From the NCBI GenBank assembly GCA_963829585.1, contig CAWHJD010000029.1:62001-126000 (forward strand): a stretch of DNA of 64,000 bases. The letters run 5' to 3'. Below the pieces are notes generated by a model. The model worked only from the letters and a program-made list of their open reading frames with translations. It had not been told where the DNA came from and did not search any database. This document shows positions 17,607 to 26,556 of the stretch, piece after piece. The translations under genes and the position numbers were made by a program. The stretch comes from Sva-07 sp963829585. Its GTDB lineage: Bacteria > Actinomycetota > Acidimicrobiia > Acidimicrobiales > Ilumatobacteraceae. Each line of letters begins with the position of its first letter. The stretch's first letter is position 1.

Positions 17607-18290
17607 TCAGGTCTCGACGTGGGCGAAGCGTTCGATGTCGCCGCGGTGGCCGGCCACGACGATCAGGTCGTGCTCACCGAGGGTCGTCGCACTCTCGGCA
17701 TAGGTGAACGCCTGACCCTCCGGTTTGATGCAGACCACGGTGACCTTGTAGTTCGCACGCAGATCGGTGTCGCCCAGCTTCATGCCGGCGAGGTTCGTCG
17801 GCACTCGCATCTCGATGAGCACGAAGTCGTCGTCGAGCGCGAAGTACTCGATCAACGCTCCCGTCACGAGCCGGGCGACGCGGTTGCCCATCTCCGCCTC
17901 GGGGAACACCACGTGGTGTGCCCCGACGCGCTGGAGGATGCGTCCGTGTGATTGTGTGAGTGCCTTGGCCCAGATGTTGGGAACCTCGAGGTCGACGAGC
18001 GCGCCGGTGGTGAGGACGCTCGCTTCCACGTCCGCGCCGATCGCGACGACGGCGGTGACGGCGTCGCCCACACCGAGTTGGCGCAGCGTCGCTTCGTTGG
18101 TGGTGTCGGCTTGCACGACGTGCGTGAGCATGCCGGCGTGCGCCTGGACGCGGTCGGCGTCGGCGTCGATCCCGAGGACTTCGTGGCCCATCTCGATCAA
18201 CGTCGACGCGAGCGACGAGCCGAAGCGGCCGAGGCCGATGACGACGATCTCGCCGCGGTGCTCGATCTGGGGCCGGAAGGCTCCCAGCAT
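17607..18290 (-). CDS. ktrA: Trk/Ktr K+ uptake regulatory NAD-binding subunit
   Basis: 227-residue TrkA/KtrA-type RCK protein. The N-terminal Rossmann domain opens with VVIGLGRFGSSLA and carries the acidic LGIDAD at the end of strand 2; the C-terminal TrkA_C domain runs from about 140 to 220. The single RCK repeat is the KtrA form rather than the tandem TrkA form. It lies 16 bases downstream of the trkH-like gene, so the two encode one K+ channel complex gated by nucleotide binding. The ATG at 18290 fits both spacing and domain start. Confidence 0.9.
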   Translation of the reverse strand: MLGAFRPQIEHRGEIVVIGLGRFGSSLASTLIEMGHEVLGIDADADRVQAHAGMLTHVVQADTTNEATLRQLGVGDAVTAVVAIGADVEASVLTTGALVDLEVPNIWAKALTQSHGRILQRVGAHHVVFPEAEMGNRVARLVTGALIEYFALDDDFVLIEMRVPTNLAGMKLGDTDLRANYKVTVVCIKPEGQAFTYAESATTLGEHDLIVVAGHRGDIERFAHVET

Positions 18291-18306
18291 CGTGTGAAAT
18301 CTCTTG

Positions 18307-19672
18307 TCAGCCAATGATCGGTCGCTCCTCGGGATAGCGGTACGCACGCGAGTGCTCGCGCAGCGCAAGGGCAGTGACGAACGTGACGGGGCCGACTCGG
18401 CCGGCGAGCATCACGAACACGAGCACGAGTTGGGCCCACTCGCCCAGGAATGGCGTGATGCCGGTCGACAACCCGACGGTGCCGAAGGCCGAGGTCACCT
18501 CGAACAGCGCGTTCGTGAGGGTGAGATCGTCGAACCCCATCAGCACCAGGGAGGCCGTGATGACCAGACCGATCGACAGCAGGACGACGGTCAGGCCCTG
18601 TCGGATCACGCTGGGGGCGATCCGGCGCCCGAACGCGTTGACGTCGGGGTTGCCACGGATCTCCGACCAGAGGGCAAAGGCCAACACGGCGAACGTGGTG
18701 ACCTTGATTCCGCCGGACGTGGATGCGGGCCCAGCGCCGATGAACATCAAGATGGTCGTCACCACCAACGTCGGCTCGTGCATTCCTCCGATGTTGATCG
18801 TGCTGAACCCCGCGGTTCGTGGCGTCACCCCTTGAAACCAACCGGCGAGGAGTTTGTCGAACGTGTCGAGCGGTCCGAGTGTCGCCGGGTTCGCCCATTC
18901 GAACGCGGTGACGCAGCCCACGCCCACTGCGATCAATGCCGCGGTGGTGAGCAAGGTGATCTTCGCGTGCAACGACCATTTCGGTCGCGTCGTGGTCTGG
19001 CGCCGCAGCCGGTGGCGGCGTCGTAACTCCACGATGATCGGGAACCCGAGTCCGCCGACGATGAACCCCGCAGAGATCGTGAACACGATGATCGGATCGC
19101 CGACGAATCTGGTGAGACCGTCGGGATAGAGCGACAGGCCGGAGTTGTTGAACGCCGCGATCGAATGGAACACAGCCGAATACGCCGAACTCAACGGTCC
19201 GTCCTCGTAGCCGTGTTGCCAGAATCTGAGGAACAGGATCAATGCGACCAGCGCCCTCGACGACCAGTGTGATCCGCAGGATCGCGAGGAGGAGTCGACG
19301 CAGGTCGCCGAGGTCGACGGCCCCGAGTTCCGCCTGGGCCAGCATCCGCTGTCGCAGGCCGACCCGATTCCAGACCACGATCACCAGGACGGAGCCGATC
19401 GTCATGATCCCGAACCCGCCGATCTGCATGAGCAGCATGATGACAACCTCACCGAAGAGCGAGAAATCGGCGACGTCGAGGCTCGCCAATCCGGTCACGG
19501 TTGCTGCCGACGTCGCCATGAACAGCGCATTGTCGAACCCGATGGTGCCGCTCGCGTCGTTGGCGACCGGGAGGGAGAGCAACACCGATCCGGCGACGAT
19601 GAGGCTGACGAATGCCCCCACGACCAGTCGAGCAGGATGATTGACCGCCTCGATGGAGCCGCCGCGTGTCAC
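18307..19672 (-). CDS. trkH: TrkH/KtrB family K+ transporter subunit, frameshifted as assembled
   Basis: Membrane subunit of a K+ uptake channel. The N-terminal frame holds the first pore loop (TSAATVTGLASLDVADFS); the second frame, from about 19249, holds AAFNNSGLSLYPDG, FQGVTPRTAGFSTINIG and TSAFGTVGLSTGI, the remaining filter loops with their conserved Gly. One extra base near 19249 breaks VVEGAG from VALILFLRFW. With correction it is about 455 residues, normal for KtrB/TrkH. The GTG at 19672 follows TATGAT by six bases. Cotranscribed with ktrA. Confidence 0.85.
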
Positions 19673-19678
19673 CGCTGG

Positions 19679-19684
19679 ATCATA
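19679..19684 (-). promoter_or_regulatory. Leaderless -10 element (TATGAT) of trkH
   Basis: On the minus strand TATGAT is followed by CCAGCG and the GTG start at 19672. It is among the best-conserved examples of the leaderless arrangement in this window. Confidence 0.65.
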
Positions 19685-19723
19685 TGGCGTCGCAGCGGCA
19701 GCGGCCCGCGGCATCCTGTGGGG

Positions 19724-19933
19724 ATGTTCCTGGGAGACGACCTGCTCGCCTGGTTGACGCTGGCGTTCGGCGCCGCGCTGTTCGTCGGCAATCTGCTGGC
19801 GATCGTCAAGCCGCCGGCCAGGCAGCTCGACGACTCCAACCTCGAGCGGGCGCCGGTGATGCGCAGCGCGGTGTTCTCGGCGATCGGTCTCGTTGCCGCG
19901 ATCTGGGCGCTGGCGTCGCTCGTCAGCTCCTGA
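19724..19933 (+). CDS. Small membrane protein with two predicted helices
   Basis: 69-residue protein. The first hydrophobic segment is LLAWLTLAFGAALFVGNLLAIV (about 6-27) and the second is AVFSAIGLVAAIWALASLV (about 50-68), joined by a charged loop. CATCCT lies six bases before the ATG at 19724. The stop is directly adjacent to the stop of the convergent lipoprotein gene. I do not recognise a family. It is divergent from trkH, which may be coincidental. Confidence 0.6.
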   Translation: MFLGDDLLAWLTLAFGAALFVGNLLAIVKPPARQLDDSNLERAPVMRSAVFSAIGLVAAIWALASLVSS

Positions 19934-20568
19934 TCAGCCGGCGCTGTACAGCGAGATCGTGACCTGATTGCCGGACTCGTCCTCGACGTAGTTGAGCCCG
20001 ACGGTCCAGACGTCGCTGGAGTAGACGCGGTTCGCAGTTCCGTCGGCCTTGAACTCCGAGGTCGATTCGAATCCGGCGTCCTCGAGCTGTGACCCGTACT
20101 CGTCGAGGAAGTCCTCGCCGTCGACGGTCCCGCTGACGGTGATTGCATCAGAACCCGTGTCGGAGACCACGAACGCCGAGGCGATCGTCAAGCCGTCCGG
20201 GGTGGGAACGTCACTCGGCCATTCGTCGGGAAGCTCCGTCGTCTCACCGCCGCTGAAACTGCCGTCCTCGCCCTCGACGCTCACCGAGCCGTCGTCGCCG
20301 TCGGCATTGCCCGTGATGGTCTCGCCGTTCTCGTCGGTGATGACGAAGTTGCCGTTCTCGTCGACGGTCATGGAGCCGTCCTCGGTCTCGATCGGAGAAC
20401 TCGCCGTCGTCGGTGTTGATGTCGACGTTTCCGCCGCCCTGCTGCTCGATGACCTCTTCCAGTCCGTTCTCGGCGGAATTCCCGCATGCCGACAGTGTCA
20501 GCGCCGCGATGACGACGACCGAGAACGCGAATCGGCGGCGCGCGAATGCCCGTGGGAAGAAGTGTCAT
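19934..20568 (-). CDS. Secreted lipoprotein of unknown function, frameshifted twice as assembled
   Basis: Reading the minus strand, the ATG at 20568 opens a short frame. After removing one base near 20540 it becomes a signal peptide (RFAFSVVVIAALTLSACG) with the lipobox LSAC. A second one-base removal near 20393 joins DGEF to IETEDGSMTVDENGNF and the remaining 145 residues. The mature part is very acidic, with repeats of D/E-x-G-N/E type around TVDENGNFVITDENGETITG. It should be anchored outside the membrane. No known domain recognised. The promoter TAAGTT sits six bases before the ATG, so the gene still has an intact start signal. Confidence 0.65.
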
Positions 20569-20574
20569 GTCCCG

Positions 20575-20580
20575 AACTTA
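20575..20580 (-). promoter_or_regulatory. Leaderless -10 element (TAAGTT) of the lipoprotein gene
   Basis: On the minus strand TAAGTT is followed by CGGGAC and the ATG at 20568. It supports that ATG although the frame it opens does not reach the lipobox without a one-base correction. Confidence 0.5.
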
Positions 20581-20638
20581 GAACATGAGGCAGGAGGGTG
20601 GAATGGCTCTCGGGTGCAGATCTGGAAGATTGGGGGCC

Positions 20639-21232
20639 ATGAGCTCACCACTGCGCCTGACGTTCCTGCAGTCCGCGAGCCGTGCCGATCAGCTGCCCGA
20701 GTCGCCGATCGAGGTGGCGTTCGTCGGTCGCTCGAACGTCGGCAAGTCGTCGCTGATCAACGCGCTCGCCAACCGCAAGCAGTTGGCACGTGTGTCGAAC
20801 ACGCCGGGCCGCACGCAGCTGATCAACTTGTTCGAGGTGGAGAGTGCCCGCGCGGAGCGGGGCACGATGGTCGACCTGCCGGGTTACGGATTCGCGAAGG
20901 CGGCCAAGAGCATCAAGCGTGACTGGCCGGCGATGATCGAGGGGTACCTGCTCGAACGGGACAACCTGGCAATGGTGTTCGTGCTCGTCGACGGTGCGAT
21001 CGGGCCGACCACGCTCGACGTCCAGATGTTGGACTGGCTCCGCTACAACGGTGTCGCCCACACGGTGGTGGCGACGAAGTTCGACAAGGTGAAGTCGTCG
21101 AAGCGCGCAACGCGCAAGAGGGAACTCGCCGAGGGCTGCCAGCTCGATCAGGGTGACGTGGTGTGGGTGAGCGCGTCGAAGGGTGACGGGATCGATGCGC
21201 TCCGTTCGCTCGTTCGGAACTGGGTCGGCTGA
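20639..21232 (+). CDS. engB: Ribosome biogenesis GTP-binding protein EngB/YsxC
   Basis: 197-residue small GTPase needed for assembly of the large ribosomal subunit. G1 is GRSNVGKSS, the G2 region includes NTPGRTQLINLF, G3 is DLPGYGFAK and G4 is TKFDK; WVSASKGDG is the G5-like region. The ATG at 20639 was chosen because AAGATT lies seven bases upstream and the protein then matches usual EngB length; an earlier in-frame ATG would add about 18 unrelated residues. Confidence 0.95.
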   Translation: MSSPLRLTFLQSASRADQLPESPIEVAFVGRSNVGKSSLINALANRKQLARVSNTPGRTQLINLFEVESARAERGTMVDLPGYGFAKAAKSIKRDWPAMIEGYLLERDNLAMVFVLVDGAIGPTTLDVQMLDWLRYNGVAHTVVATKFDKVKSSKRATRKRELAEGCQLDQGDVVWVSASKGDGIDALRSLVRNWVG

Positions 21233-21238
21233 GTTCGT

Positions 21239-21244
21239 TAGCGT
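21239..21244 (+). promoter_or_regulatory. Leaderless -10 element (TAGCGT) of the FabH-like gene
   Basis: TAGCGT followed by CGAACC and the ATG at 21251, seven bases after the engB stop. The gene therefore has its own promoter although it lies immediately behind engB. Confidence 0.6.
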
Positions 21245-21250
21245 CGAACC

Positions 21251-22387
21251 ATGCAGTTCGTCGACGTCCCCGCCGTTTCCATCACCGGAACCGGCCTGTT
21301 CACGCCGCCGGAGTCGGTGAGCAACGCCGAACTCGCTGCGTCGCTCACCGAGTCGGCCCTGAAGTGGAACGCCGAACACGCCGAGGAGATCGCCGCCGGG
21401 GAACTCGTGGAGCGACCGCTGCCCGACGAGGAGTTCATCGTCAAGGCCTCGGGGATCAGGTCGCGGTACGTGATGGAGAAGTCGGGCGTGCTCGATCCCG
21501 CCCGGATGCGCCCGCGGCTCGAGACCCGGTCGGAGGACGAGCTGGGCCTGCAGGCCGAGATGTCGATGCCGGCGATCCACGAGGCGTTGGCGCAGGCCGG
21601 TCGTGCGCCGAGTGACGTCGACGCGGTGATCGTGGGCTGCTCCAATCTGCAGCGCGCCTACCCTGCCGTCGCCATCGAGATCCAGGACGCGCTCGGCGCC
21701 GCCGGGTGGGGCTACGACATGAACGTCGCGTGCTCGTCGGCGACGTTCTCGATCCAGGCCGCCGTCGACGCCCTCCGCAACGGCAGTGCGAACTGCGTCG
21801 TCGTGGTCAATCCGGAGATCACCTCGGGACACAACAACTTCGAGTTGCGCGACTTCCACTTCATCTTCGGTGATGCGTGCACGGCGTTGGTGCTGGAGCG
21901 GACCGACGACGCGGTGGCGTCCGGCCAGTGGGAGGTGCTGGGCACGAAGCTGGCCACGAAGTTCTCCAACAACATCCGCAACGACTTCGGTTTCCTCAAC
22001 TCCTCCGAGGTGGTCGAACGGGATCCTCATGAGCTCGTGTTCCGCCAGAACGGCCAGATGGTCTTCCGGGAGGTCTGCCCCATGGTCGCCGCGCACATCT
22101 CGACGCATCTCGAGTCGTTGGGCATCGATGCCGGCGGTGTCCGCCGTTTCTGGCTGCACCAGGCGAACCTCAAGATGAACCAGTTGATCGCCAAGGGTGT
22201 GCTCGGTCGTCTGCCGACCGACGACGAGGCCCCCGTGATCCTCGACGAATACGCCAACACGAGTTCGGCCGGCTCCGTCATCGCCTTCCACCTGCATCGC
22301 GACGACCTCGTCGCGGGCGACCTCGGCGTGATCTGCTCGTTCGGCGCCGGCTACTCCGTCGGCAGTGTGGTCGTCCGTCGCCGCTGA
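21251..22387 (+). CDS. FabH-like 3-oxoacyl-ACP synthase III family protein
   Basis: 378-residue thiolase-fold condensing enzyme. The catalytic triad is present: Cys161 (MNVACSSATFS), His303 (FWLHQANLKMN) and Asn336 (EYANTSSAGS). It is about 60 residues longer than FabH; the extra length is mostly an N-terminal insertion (about 30-70, from LTESALKWNAEHAEE). This branch is often annotated as beta-ketoacyl-ACP synthase III but may prime with medium-chain or special acyl groups. No fab genes are adjacent, so a dedicated role rather than bulk fatty acid initiation is possible. Confidence 0.85.
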   Translation: MQFVDVPAVSITGTGLFTPPESVSNAELAASLTESALKWNAEHAEEIAAGELVERPLPDEEFIVKASGIRSRYVMEKSGVLDPARMRPRLETRSEDELGLQAEMSMPAIHEALAQAGRAPSDVDAVIVGCSNLQRAYPAVAIEIQDALGAAGWGYDMNVACSSATFSIQAAVDALRNGSANCVVVVNPEITSGHNNFELRDFHFIFGDACTALVLERTDDAVASGQWEVLGTKLATKFSNNIRNDFGFLNSSEVVERDPHELVFRQNGQMVFREVCPMVAAHISTHLESLGIDAGGVRRFWLHQANLKMNQLIAKGVLGRLPTDDEAPVILDEYANTSSAGSVIAFHLHRDDLVAGDLGVICSFGAGYSVGSVVVRRR

Positions 22388-22402
22388 CGCGGTTTCGGTC
22401 AC

Positions 22403-22450
22403 ACACCCCCACCCGGTTTGCGTGACACACCCCCACCCGGTTTGCGTGAC
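22403..22450. repeat. Perfect 24-base tandem duplication beside hairpin copy 2
   Basis: Two identical 24-base units, 22403-22426 and 22427-22450, each running from ACACCCCCACCC to GGTTTGCGTGAC. The second unit supplies the left arm of hairpin copy 2, so the left arm of the element has been duplicated in tandem. Confidence 0.8.
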
Positions 22451-22490
22451 ACTTCGGTTGGCCCGCCCCAACAGTTCTGCAACACAAACC
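22439..22490. repeat. 52-base intergenic hairpin element, copy 2
   Basis: Left arm GGTTTGCGTGAC, inner GTTGG and CCAAC around a CCCGCC loop, right arm ACACAAACC. Same length and layout as copies 1 and 3. It lies between the convergent ends of the FabH-like gene and the TetR gene, followed by a G-rich flank (22494-22507). Confidence 0.75.
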
Positions 22491-22522
22491 GCTCGGGGGG
22501 AGGGTGGGATGTGACCCGGGAT

Positions 22523-23155
22523 TCAGCGGGGGGCGTTGACGAACACGAAGTCGTCGAGAATCGCTTGGACCACGGCGTCGTCGAAGACGACCTTCGACAT
22601 GAACCGAACGAAGAGGAAGCTGCCCAACAGGGCGGCCAGGCTCCGGTCGACATCGATGTCGTGTCGAAGTTCGCCGGCGGCAACTGCATTGTCGATGACG
22701 CGTGCGAACACGATCCGGAACGAGGCGAGGAACTCGTCGCGGACGGCGGCCACCGTCGGGTCGTGGAGCGCGCGCTCCATCATGTTGGCGATCATCGGCG
22801 CTCGTTGCTCGTCGGTCATGTCGGCCACGAGCGGGGCGCACAACATGGCGAGGTCGTTGCGCAACGAGCCGGTGAGGTCATCCACGTCAGGGGTGATCTT
22901 GCCGATCGAGTCGATGGTCGCCCGCAGGAGATCTTCTCGAGTTGGCCAATGGTTGTAGACCGTCGTCCGGCTGACGTTGGCGGCGGTCGCGACGTTGGCG
23001 TGGGTGATCGCGCTCGGCCCGTCGGCCATGAGGAGCTCACTGGCAGCCTCGATGACGGCCGCCCGCGTTCGCTCGACGCGCGGGTCGTCCTGACGATGCG
23101 TGTCGGTCGTGGTGGCGGTGCGGGTGGAGGTGCGAATGGTGGAGGGGGAGGCCAT
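22523..23155 (-). CDS. TetR family transcriptional regulator
   Basis: 210-residue regulator. The N-terminal helix-turn-helix lies at about residues 45-78, with VATAANVSRTTVYNHWPTRE as the recognition segment typical of TetR. The C-terminal ligand domain has a conserved MMERAL-type helix and is of normal length. It is divergent from the MMPL transporter gene with a palindrome in between at 23213-23233, so it most likely represses the transporter and perhaps itself. Inducer unknown. Confidence 0.92.
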   Translation of the reverse strand: MASPSTIRTSTRTATTTDTHRQDDPRVERTRAAVIEAASELLMADGPSAITHANVATAANVSRTTVYNHWPTREDLLRATIDSIGKITPDVDDLTGSLRNDLAMLCAPLVADMTDEQRAPMIANMMERALHDPTVAAVRDEFLASFRIVFARVIDNAVAAGELRHDIDVDRSLAALLGSFLFVRFMSKVVFDDAVVQAILDDFVFVNAPR

Positions 23156-23212
23156 GAGTGCGCTGGTTCGGTGTGTCGTGTGACACGTTGCTGACGGTTC
23201 GCTTGCGATTGC

Positions 23213-23233
23213 ACATTCTACTGGACAGAATGT
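23213..23233. promoter_or_regulatory. Palindromic operator between TetR and MMPL genes
   Basis: ACATTCT (23213-23219) and AGAATGT (23227-23233) form a perfect 7-base inverted repeat around a 7-base centre. It ends seven bases before the MMPL ATG at 23240 and thus would block transcription initiation. A second overlapping imperfect repeat, TGGACA-GAA-TGTTCA, shares its right half. Confidence 0.65.
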
Positions 23234-23239
23234 TCAACA

Positions 23240-25666
23240 ATGTCAACCATGTCGATGTCCCCCCCGGACGCTCCCTCCGACTCGTCTGAGTCGTCCGATA
23301 CCACCGAGTCCATGTGGGCGCGCCTCGGCCGGTTCAGTTTTCGTCGTCGGCGGTACGTGCTCGGCGCCTGGATCGCGACCTTCGTTGCCGTGTTCGTGCT
23401 CGTCGGGTCGATCGGGGCATCGAGCGACAGCTCGTTCTCGATCCCGGACTCCGAATCCAAGAGCGGTTTCGACACGCTCGACGAGTACTTCGGCGGGGCG
23501 GGCAGCGGCCGCTCGGGCACCATCGTGTTCCGCGCCGACCAAGGCGTCGACGATCCCGAAGTGCAGGCGGTGATGACCGAGCTGTTCGACGAGGTCGACC
23601 AGATCGAGGGCGTCACGCTCATCAGTCCGTACACGCCGGAAGGACAACTTCGCGGACAGATTGCCACCGAGGGCGAACTCGCCGGCCTCGTCGCCTACGC
23701 CCAGATCGATCTCGACGAGAACCTGTCGGAGACCCAGACCGGGGAGATCGGTGTCGAGATCGGCGACATGCTGCCCACCGACGTCGACGGACTCCAGATC
23801 GAGGTGGGCGGTCAGGCGCTCGGCGAGTTCGAGCCACCCGAATCCGAGCTCATCGGCATCGCGTTCGCCATCGTCGTGTTGATCCTCGCCTTCGGTTCCG
23901 TACTCGCCATGGGCCTTCCGATCGGGGTGGCGCTGTTCGGCGTCGGAATCGGCGCCGGCATCATCACGCTGTTGTCGAACGTCATCTCGGTCCCCGACTT
24001 CGCCGTGACGCTCGGCGCGATGATCGGCCTCGGCGTCGGCATCGACTACGCGCTGTTCATCGTCACCCGCTTCCGCGAGGGCCTCAAGACCGGCCAGTCA
24101 CCCGAGGAGGCGACGGTGACCGCCCTCGACACCGCCGGCCGCGCGGTCGTGTTCGCCGGGTTCACCGTGGTCATCTCGCTGCTCGGCATGTACATCATGG
24201 GCCTGGCGTTCATCAACGGCCTGGCGACCGGTGCTGCCATCACGGTGCTCATCACGATGATCGCGTCGGTCACGTTGCTGCCGGCGTTCCTCGGCTTCGC
24301 GCAGCAGAAGGTCGAAGTCACTCGCTGGCGCGGCATCCTTGCCGCCGGCTTCGTCGCCATCGCGCTGCTCGGTGTCGGCCTCGGCATCCAGCCGCTGCTC
24401 GTCGGTGCGCCGATCGCGGCGATCATCCTGCTCGCCTCGCTCGCGTACGCGCCGCTGCGTCGGGAGCTGCCGGTCCGCAAGGAGAAGCCGCTGCGCAAGA
24501 CGCTCGCGTACCGGTGGAGCCGGTTCGTCCAGCATCGTCCGTGGTCGATCGCGATCATCACGACCGTCTTCCTGCTCCTGCTGTCGATCCCCGTGCTCGG
24601 TCTGCGTCTCGGGTTCAGCGACGAGAGCAACTTCGCCGAGGGCAGCACCACGCGCGAGGCGTTCGAGTTGACCAGCGAAGCGTTCGGGCCGGGTGCCAAT
24701 GGTCCGCTCATCCTCACCGCCGAGTTGTCGCAGCCACAGGATTTCGAGGTCCTGACTGCGCTCGCGGAAACGCTCGGTCAGACCGAGGGCGTCGCCGAGG
24801 TACTGGGTCCGGTGCCGAACACGTTCGGCGATCCCGCGTCGGCGAGCGCGGCGATCATCCGGGTGACACCGACGACGGGTCCGCAGGACGCGGCGACCGA
24901 CGAACTCGTCAAGTCGCTGCGTTCCGACGTGGTGCCGTCGGTCACCGACGGCACGGATGTGGTCGTGAACGTGTCGGGCGCGGTCGCCGCCAACATCGAC
25001 TTCAGCAGCTATCTCGCGCAGCGCCTGCCGATCTTCTTCGTGGCGGTGCTGTCGCTGTCGTTCCTGTTGCTGATGATGGTGTTCCGTTCACTGCTCGTTC
25101 CGCTCAAGGCCGTGATCATGAACATGCTGTCGATCGGGGCCGCCTACGGCATCGTCGTGATGGTGTTCCAGTGGGGCTGGGGTGCATCGCTGTTCAACAC
25201 CGCCGGTGGACCGATCGAACCGTTCCTGCCGATGATGATGTTCGCCATCGTGTTCGGCCTGTCGATGGACTACGAGGTCTTCCTGCTGTCACGTGTGAAG
25301 GAGGAGTACGACCGCACCGGCGACCCGGTCAACTCGGTGTCGGACGGTCTCGCCGCGACGGCCCGCGTGATCACCGCGGCGGCGGCGATCATGATCGTCG
25401 TGTTCGGCAGCTTCGTGCTGGAGGACAACCGGATCATCAAGATGTTCGGCCTCGGCCTGTCGTCCGCGGTGTTCCTCGACGCGACCTTCGTGCGCATGCT
25501 GCTCGTACCGGCGACGATGGAACTGCTCGGCGCCCGCAACTGGTGGCTGCCGCGCTGGCTCGACCGTGTGCTCCCGACGCTGAACGTCGAGGGTGGGACG
25601 CACGCCTCCGCGATCTCGCTCGCTCACGAGGAAGAGCAGCGCGAAAAGGAACTCATCGACGCCTGA
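23240..25666 (+). CDS. MMPL/RND family membrane transporter
   Basis: 808-residue transporter with the MMPL architecture: TM1 after an Arg-rich N-terminus (RRRRYVLGAWIATFVAVFVL), a periplasmic domain, a block of five TMs including MIGLGVGIDYALFIVTRFREG, then the same layout repeated, with FGLSMDYEVFLLSRVKEEYD in the second block. The paired GIDYALF and SMDYEVF motifs carry the Asp-Tyr proton-relay residues. Mycobacterial homologues move lipids or drugs across the inner membrane. Controlled by the divergent TetR regulator; ligand and cargo unknown. Confidence 0.93.
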   Translation: MSTMSMSPPDAPSDSSESSDTTESMWARLGRFSFRRRRYVLGAWIATFVAVFVLVGSIGASSDSSFSIPDSESKSGFDTLDEYFGGAGSGRSGTIVFRADQGVDDPEVQAVMTELFDEVDQIEGVTLISPYTPEGQLRGQIATEGELAGLVAYAQIDLDENLSETQTGEIGVEIGDMLPTDVDGLQIEVGGQALGEFEPPESELIGIAFAIVVLILAFGSVLAMGLPIGVALFGVGIGAGIITLLSNVISVPDFAVTLGAMIGLGVGIDYALFIVTRFREGLKTGQSPEEATVTALDTAGRAVVFAGFTVVISLLGMYIMGLAFINGLATGAAITVLITMIASVTLLPAFLGFAQQKVEVTRWRGILAAGFVAIALLGVGLGIQPLLVGAPIAAIILLASLAYAPLRRELPVRKEKPLRKTLAYRWSRFVQHRPWSIAIITTVFLLLLSIPVLGLRLGFSDESNFAEGSTTREAFELTSEAFGPGANGPLILTAELSQPQDFEVLTALAETLGQTEGVAEVLGPVPNTFGDPASASAAIIRVTPTTGPQDAATDELVKSLRSDVVPSVTDGTDVVVNVSGAVAANIDFSSYLAQRLPIFFVAVLSLSFLLLMMVFRSLLVPLKAVIMNMLSIGAAYGIVVMVFQWGWGASLFNTAGGPIEPFLPMMMFAIVFGLSMDYEVFLLSRVKEEYDRTGDPVNSVSDGLAATARVITAAAAIMIVVFGSFVLEDNRIIKMFGLGLSSAVFLDATFVRMLLVPATMELLGARNWWLPRWLDRVLPTLNVEGGTHASAISLAHEEEQREKELIDA

Positions 25667-25696
25667 ACCGTGCAGCAGGGGTCCTGCAGCCGGTTT

Positions 25697-25727
25697 CTTG
25701 CATCAGGGGTCAGACCCCTGATGCAAG
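25697..25727. terminator. Perfect hairpin between MMPL and PhyH genes
   Basis: CTTGCATCAGGGGTC and GACCCCTGATGCAAG are perfect 15-base arms around a single A. It lies 30 bases after the MMPL stop and contains the stop and last codons of the convergent PhyH gene (25710-25727). The central GGGGTCAGACCCC recurs in the hairpin at 49952-49996. Confidence 0.7.
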
Positions 25728-26549
25728 GTTGCCGAACGACATGGAGCCGCTGGCCCCGCGGATCGCCTCGATCGGGTCGCGTACGTCGTCGATGTAGCCG
25801 AGTGCGTAGGCGCCGATGCGGTAGCCGATCAGGCGCAGCAGATCGTCAGGGAGTGTTGCCGCGACATCATGCGGCACCGACAGGTACTGGTTCTCCTCCT
25901 GGCGCAGCCATCCGACGTCGTAGGTGATGTTGAGGCCCATGCGGGTCTCGTCGGATCGGTTGGCGCCACCACCGTGGTACACCTTGCCCGTGTAGAGCAG
26001 GCACGAGCCCTTCGACATCTCCGCCGGCACGGTCTCGTCGACCGTGTGCTCGAAGCTGTTCGGAAGGTCCTGGCTCCCGGGGATCAACCGGGTCGCGCCG
26101 TTCTCCTCCGTGAAGTCGTTGAGCGCCCAGATCGTGTTGCACTGCACGTGGTGGTCGCTCGGGAACTCGAAGAAGTCGAAGGCCCACTGGTCGCGGTGGA
26201 TCGATTGGCCGGGGGAATCGGGGCCGATCGAGATCACCTGGGTCAGGTGCAGTTGGTAGCTCTGCGCGCGGTGCAGGAGCTTGCCCGTGACATCGAGGAT
26301 CAACGGATGCTGGATGAGTTCGTGACTCGACGGCGACCGCGCCACGAGTGCACCCGTCCGTCTGGTGTTGCGGCCGGAGAAGTCGTCGCTACCGGGTGGT
26401 GTGGCCTCGATGTACGGGGTCATCTCGGCGAGCACCCGATCGATCAGGTGGCTGTCGGCGAGGTCGTCGATGATCAGCGCCCCGTCACGCAGCAGCACGT
26501 CGTGGATGTCGTCGGTGGTGGCGCCCGCGGGCAGGTGAGTGACGCTCAT
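25710..26549 (-). CDS. Phytanoyl-CoA dioxygenase (PhyH) family protein
   Basis: 279-residue Fe(II)/2-oxoglutarate dioxygenase. The iron triad is His118-x-Asp120 (SIHRDQW) and His192 (VYHGGG), with Arg203 after it to bind 2-oxoglutarate. GATRLIPGSQ is the characteristic PhyH turn. Bacterial members hydroxylate many small molecules (ectoine, phosphonates, betaines), so the substrate is open. The ATG at 26549 follows TACCGT by seven bases. Its last codons are part of the terminator hairpin. Divergent from the ABC operon. Confidence 0.85.
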   Translation of the reverse strand: MSVTHLPAGATTDDIHDVLLRDGALIIDDLADSHLIDRVLAEMTPYIEATPPGSDDFSGRNTRRTGALVARSPSSHELIQHPLILDVTGKLLHRAQSYQLHLTQVISIGPDSPGQSIHRDQWAFDFFEFPSDHHVQCNTIWALNDFTEENGATRLIPGSQDLPNSFEHTVDETVPAEMSKGSCLLYTGKVYHGGGANRSDETRMGLNITYDVGWLRQEENQYLSVPHDVAATLPDDLLRLIGYRIGAYALGYIDDVRDPIEAIRGASGSMSFGNLASGV

Positions 26550-26556
26550 GGACGAA

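Noticed and set aside
22390..22510. CRISPR-like repeat array at hairpin copy 2
   Set aside because: Only two direct units with no spacers between them; no cas genes in the window.
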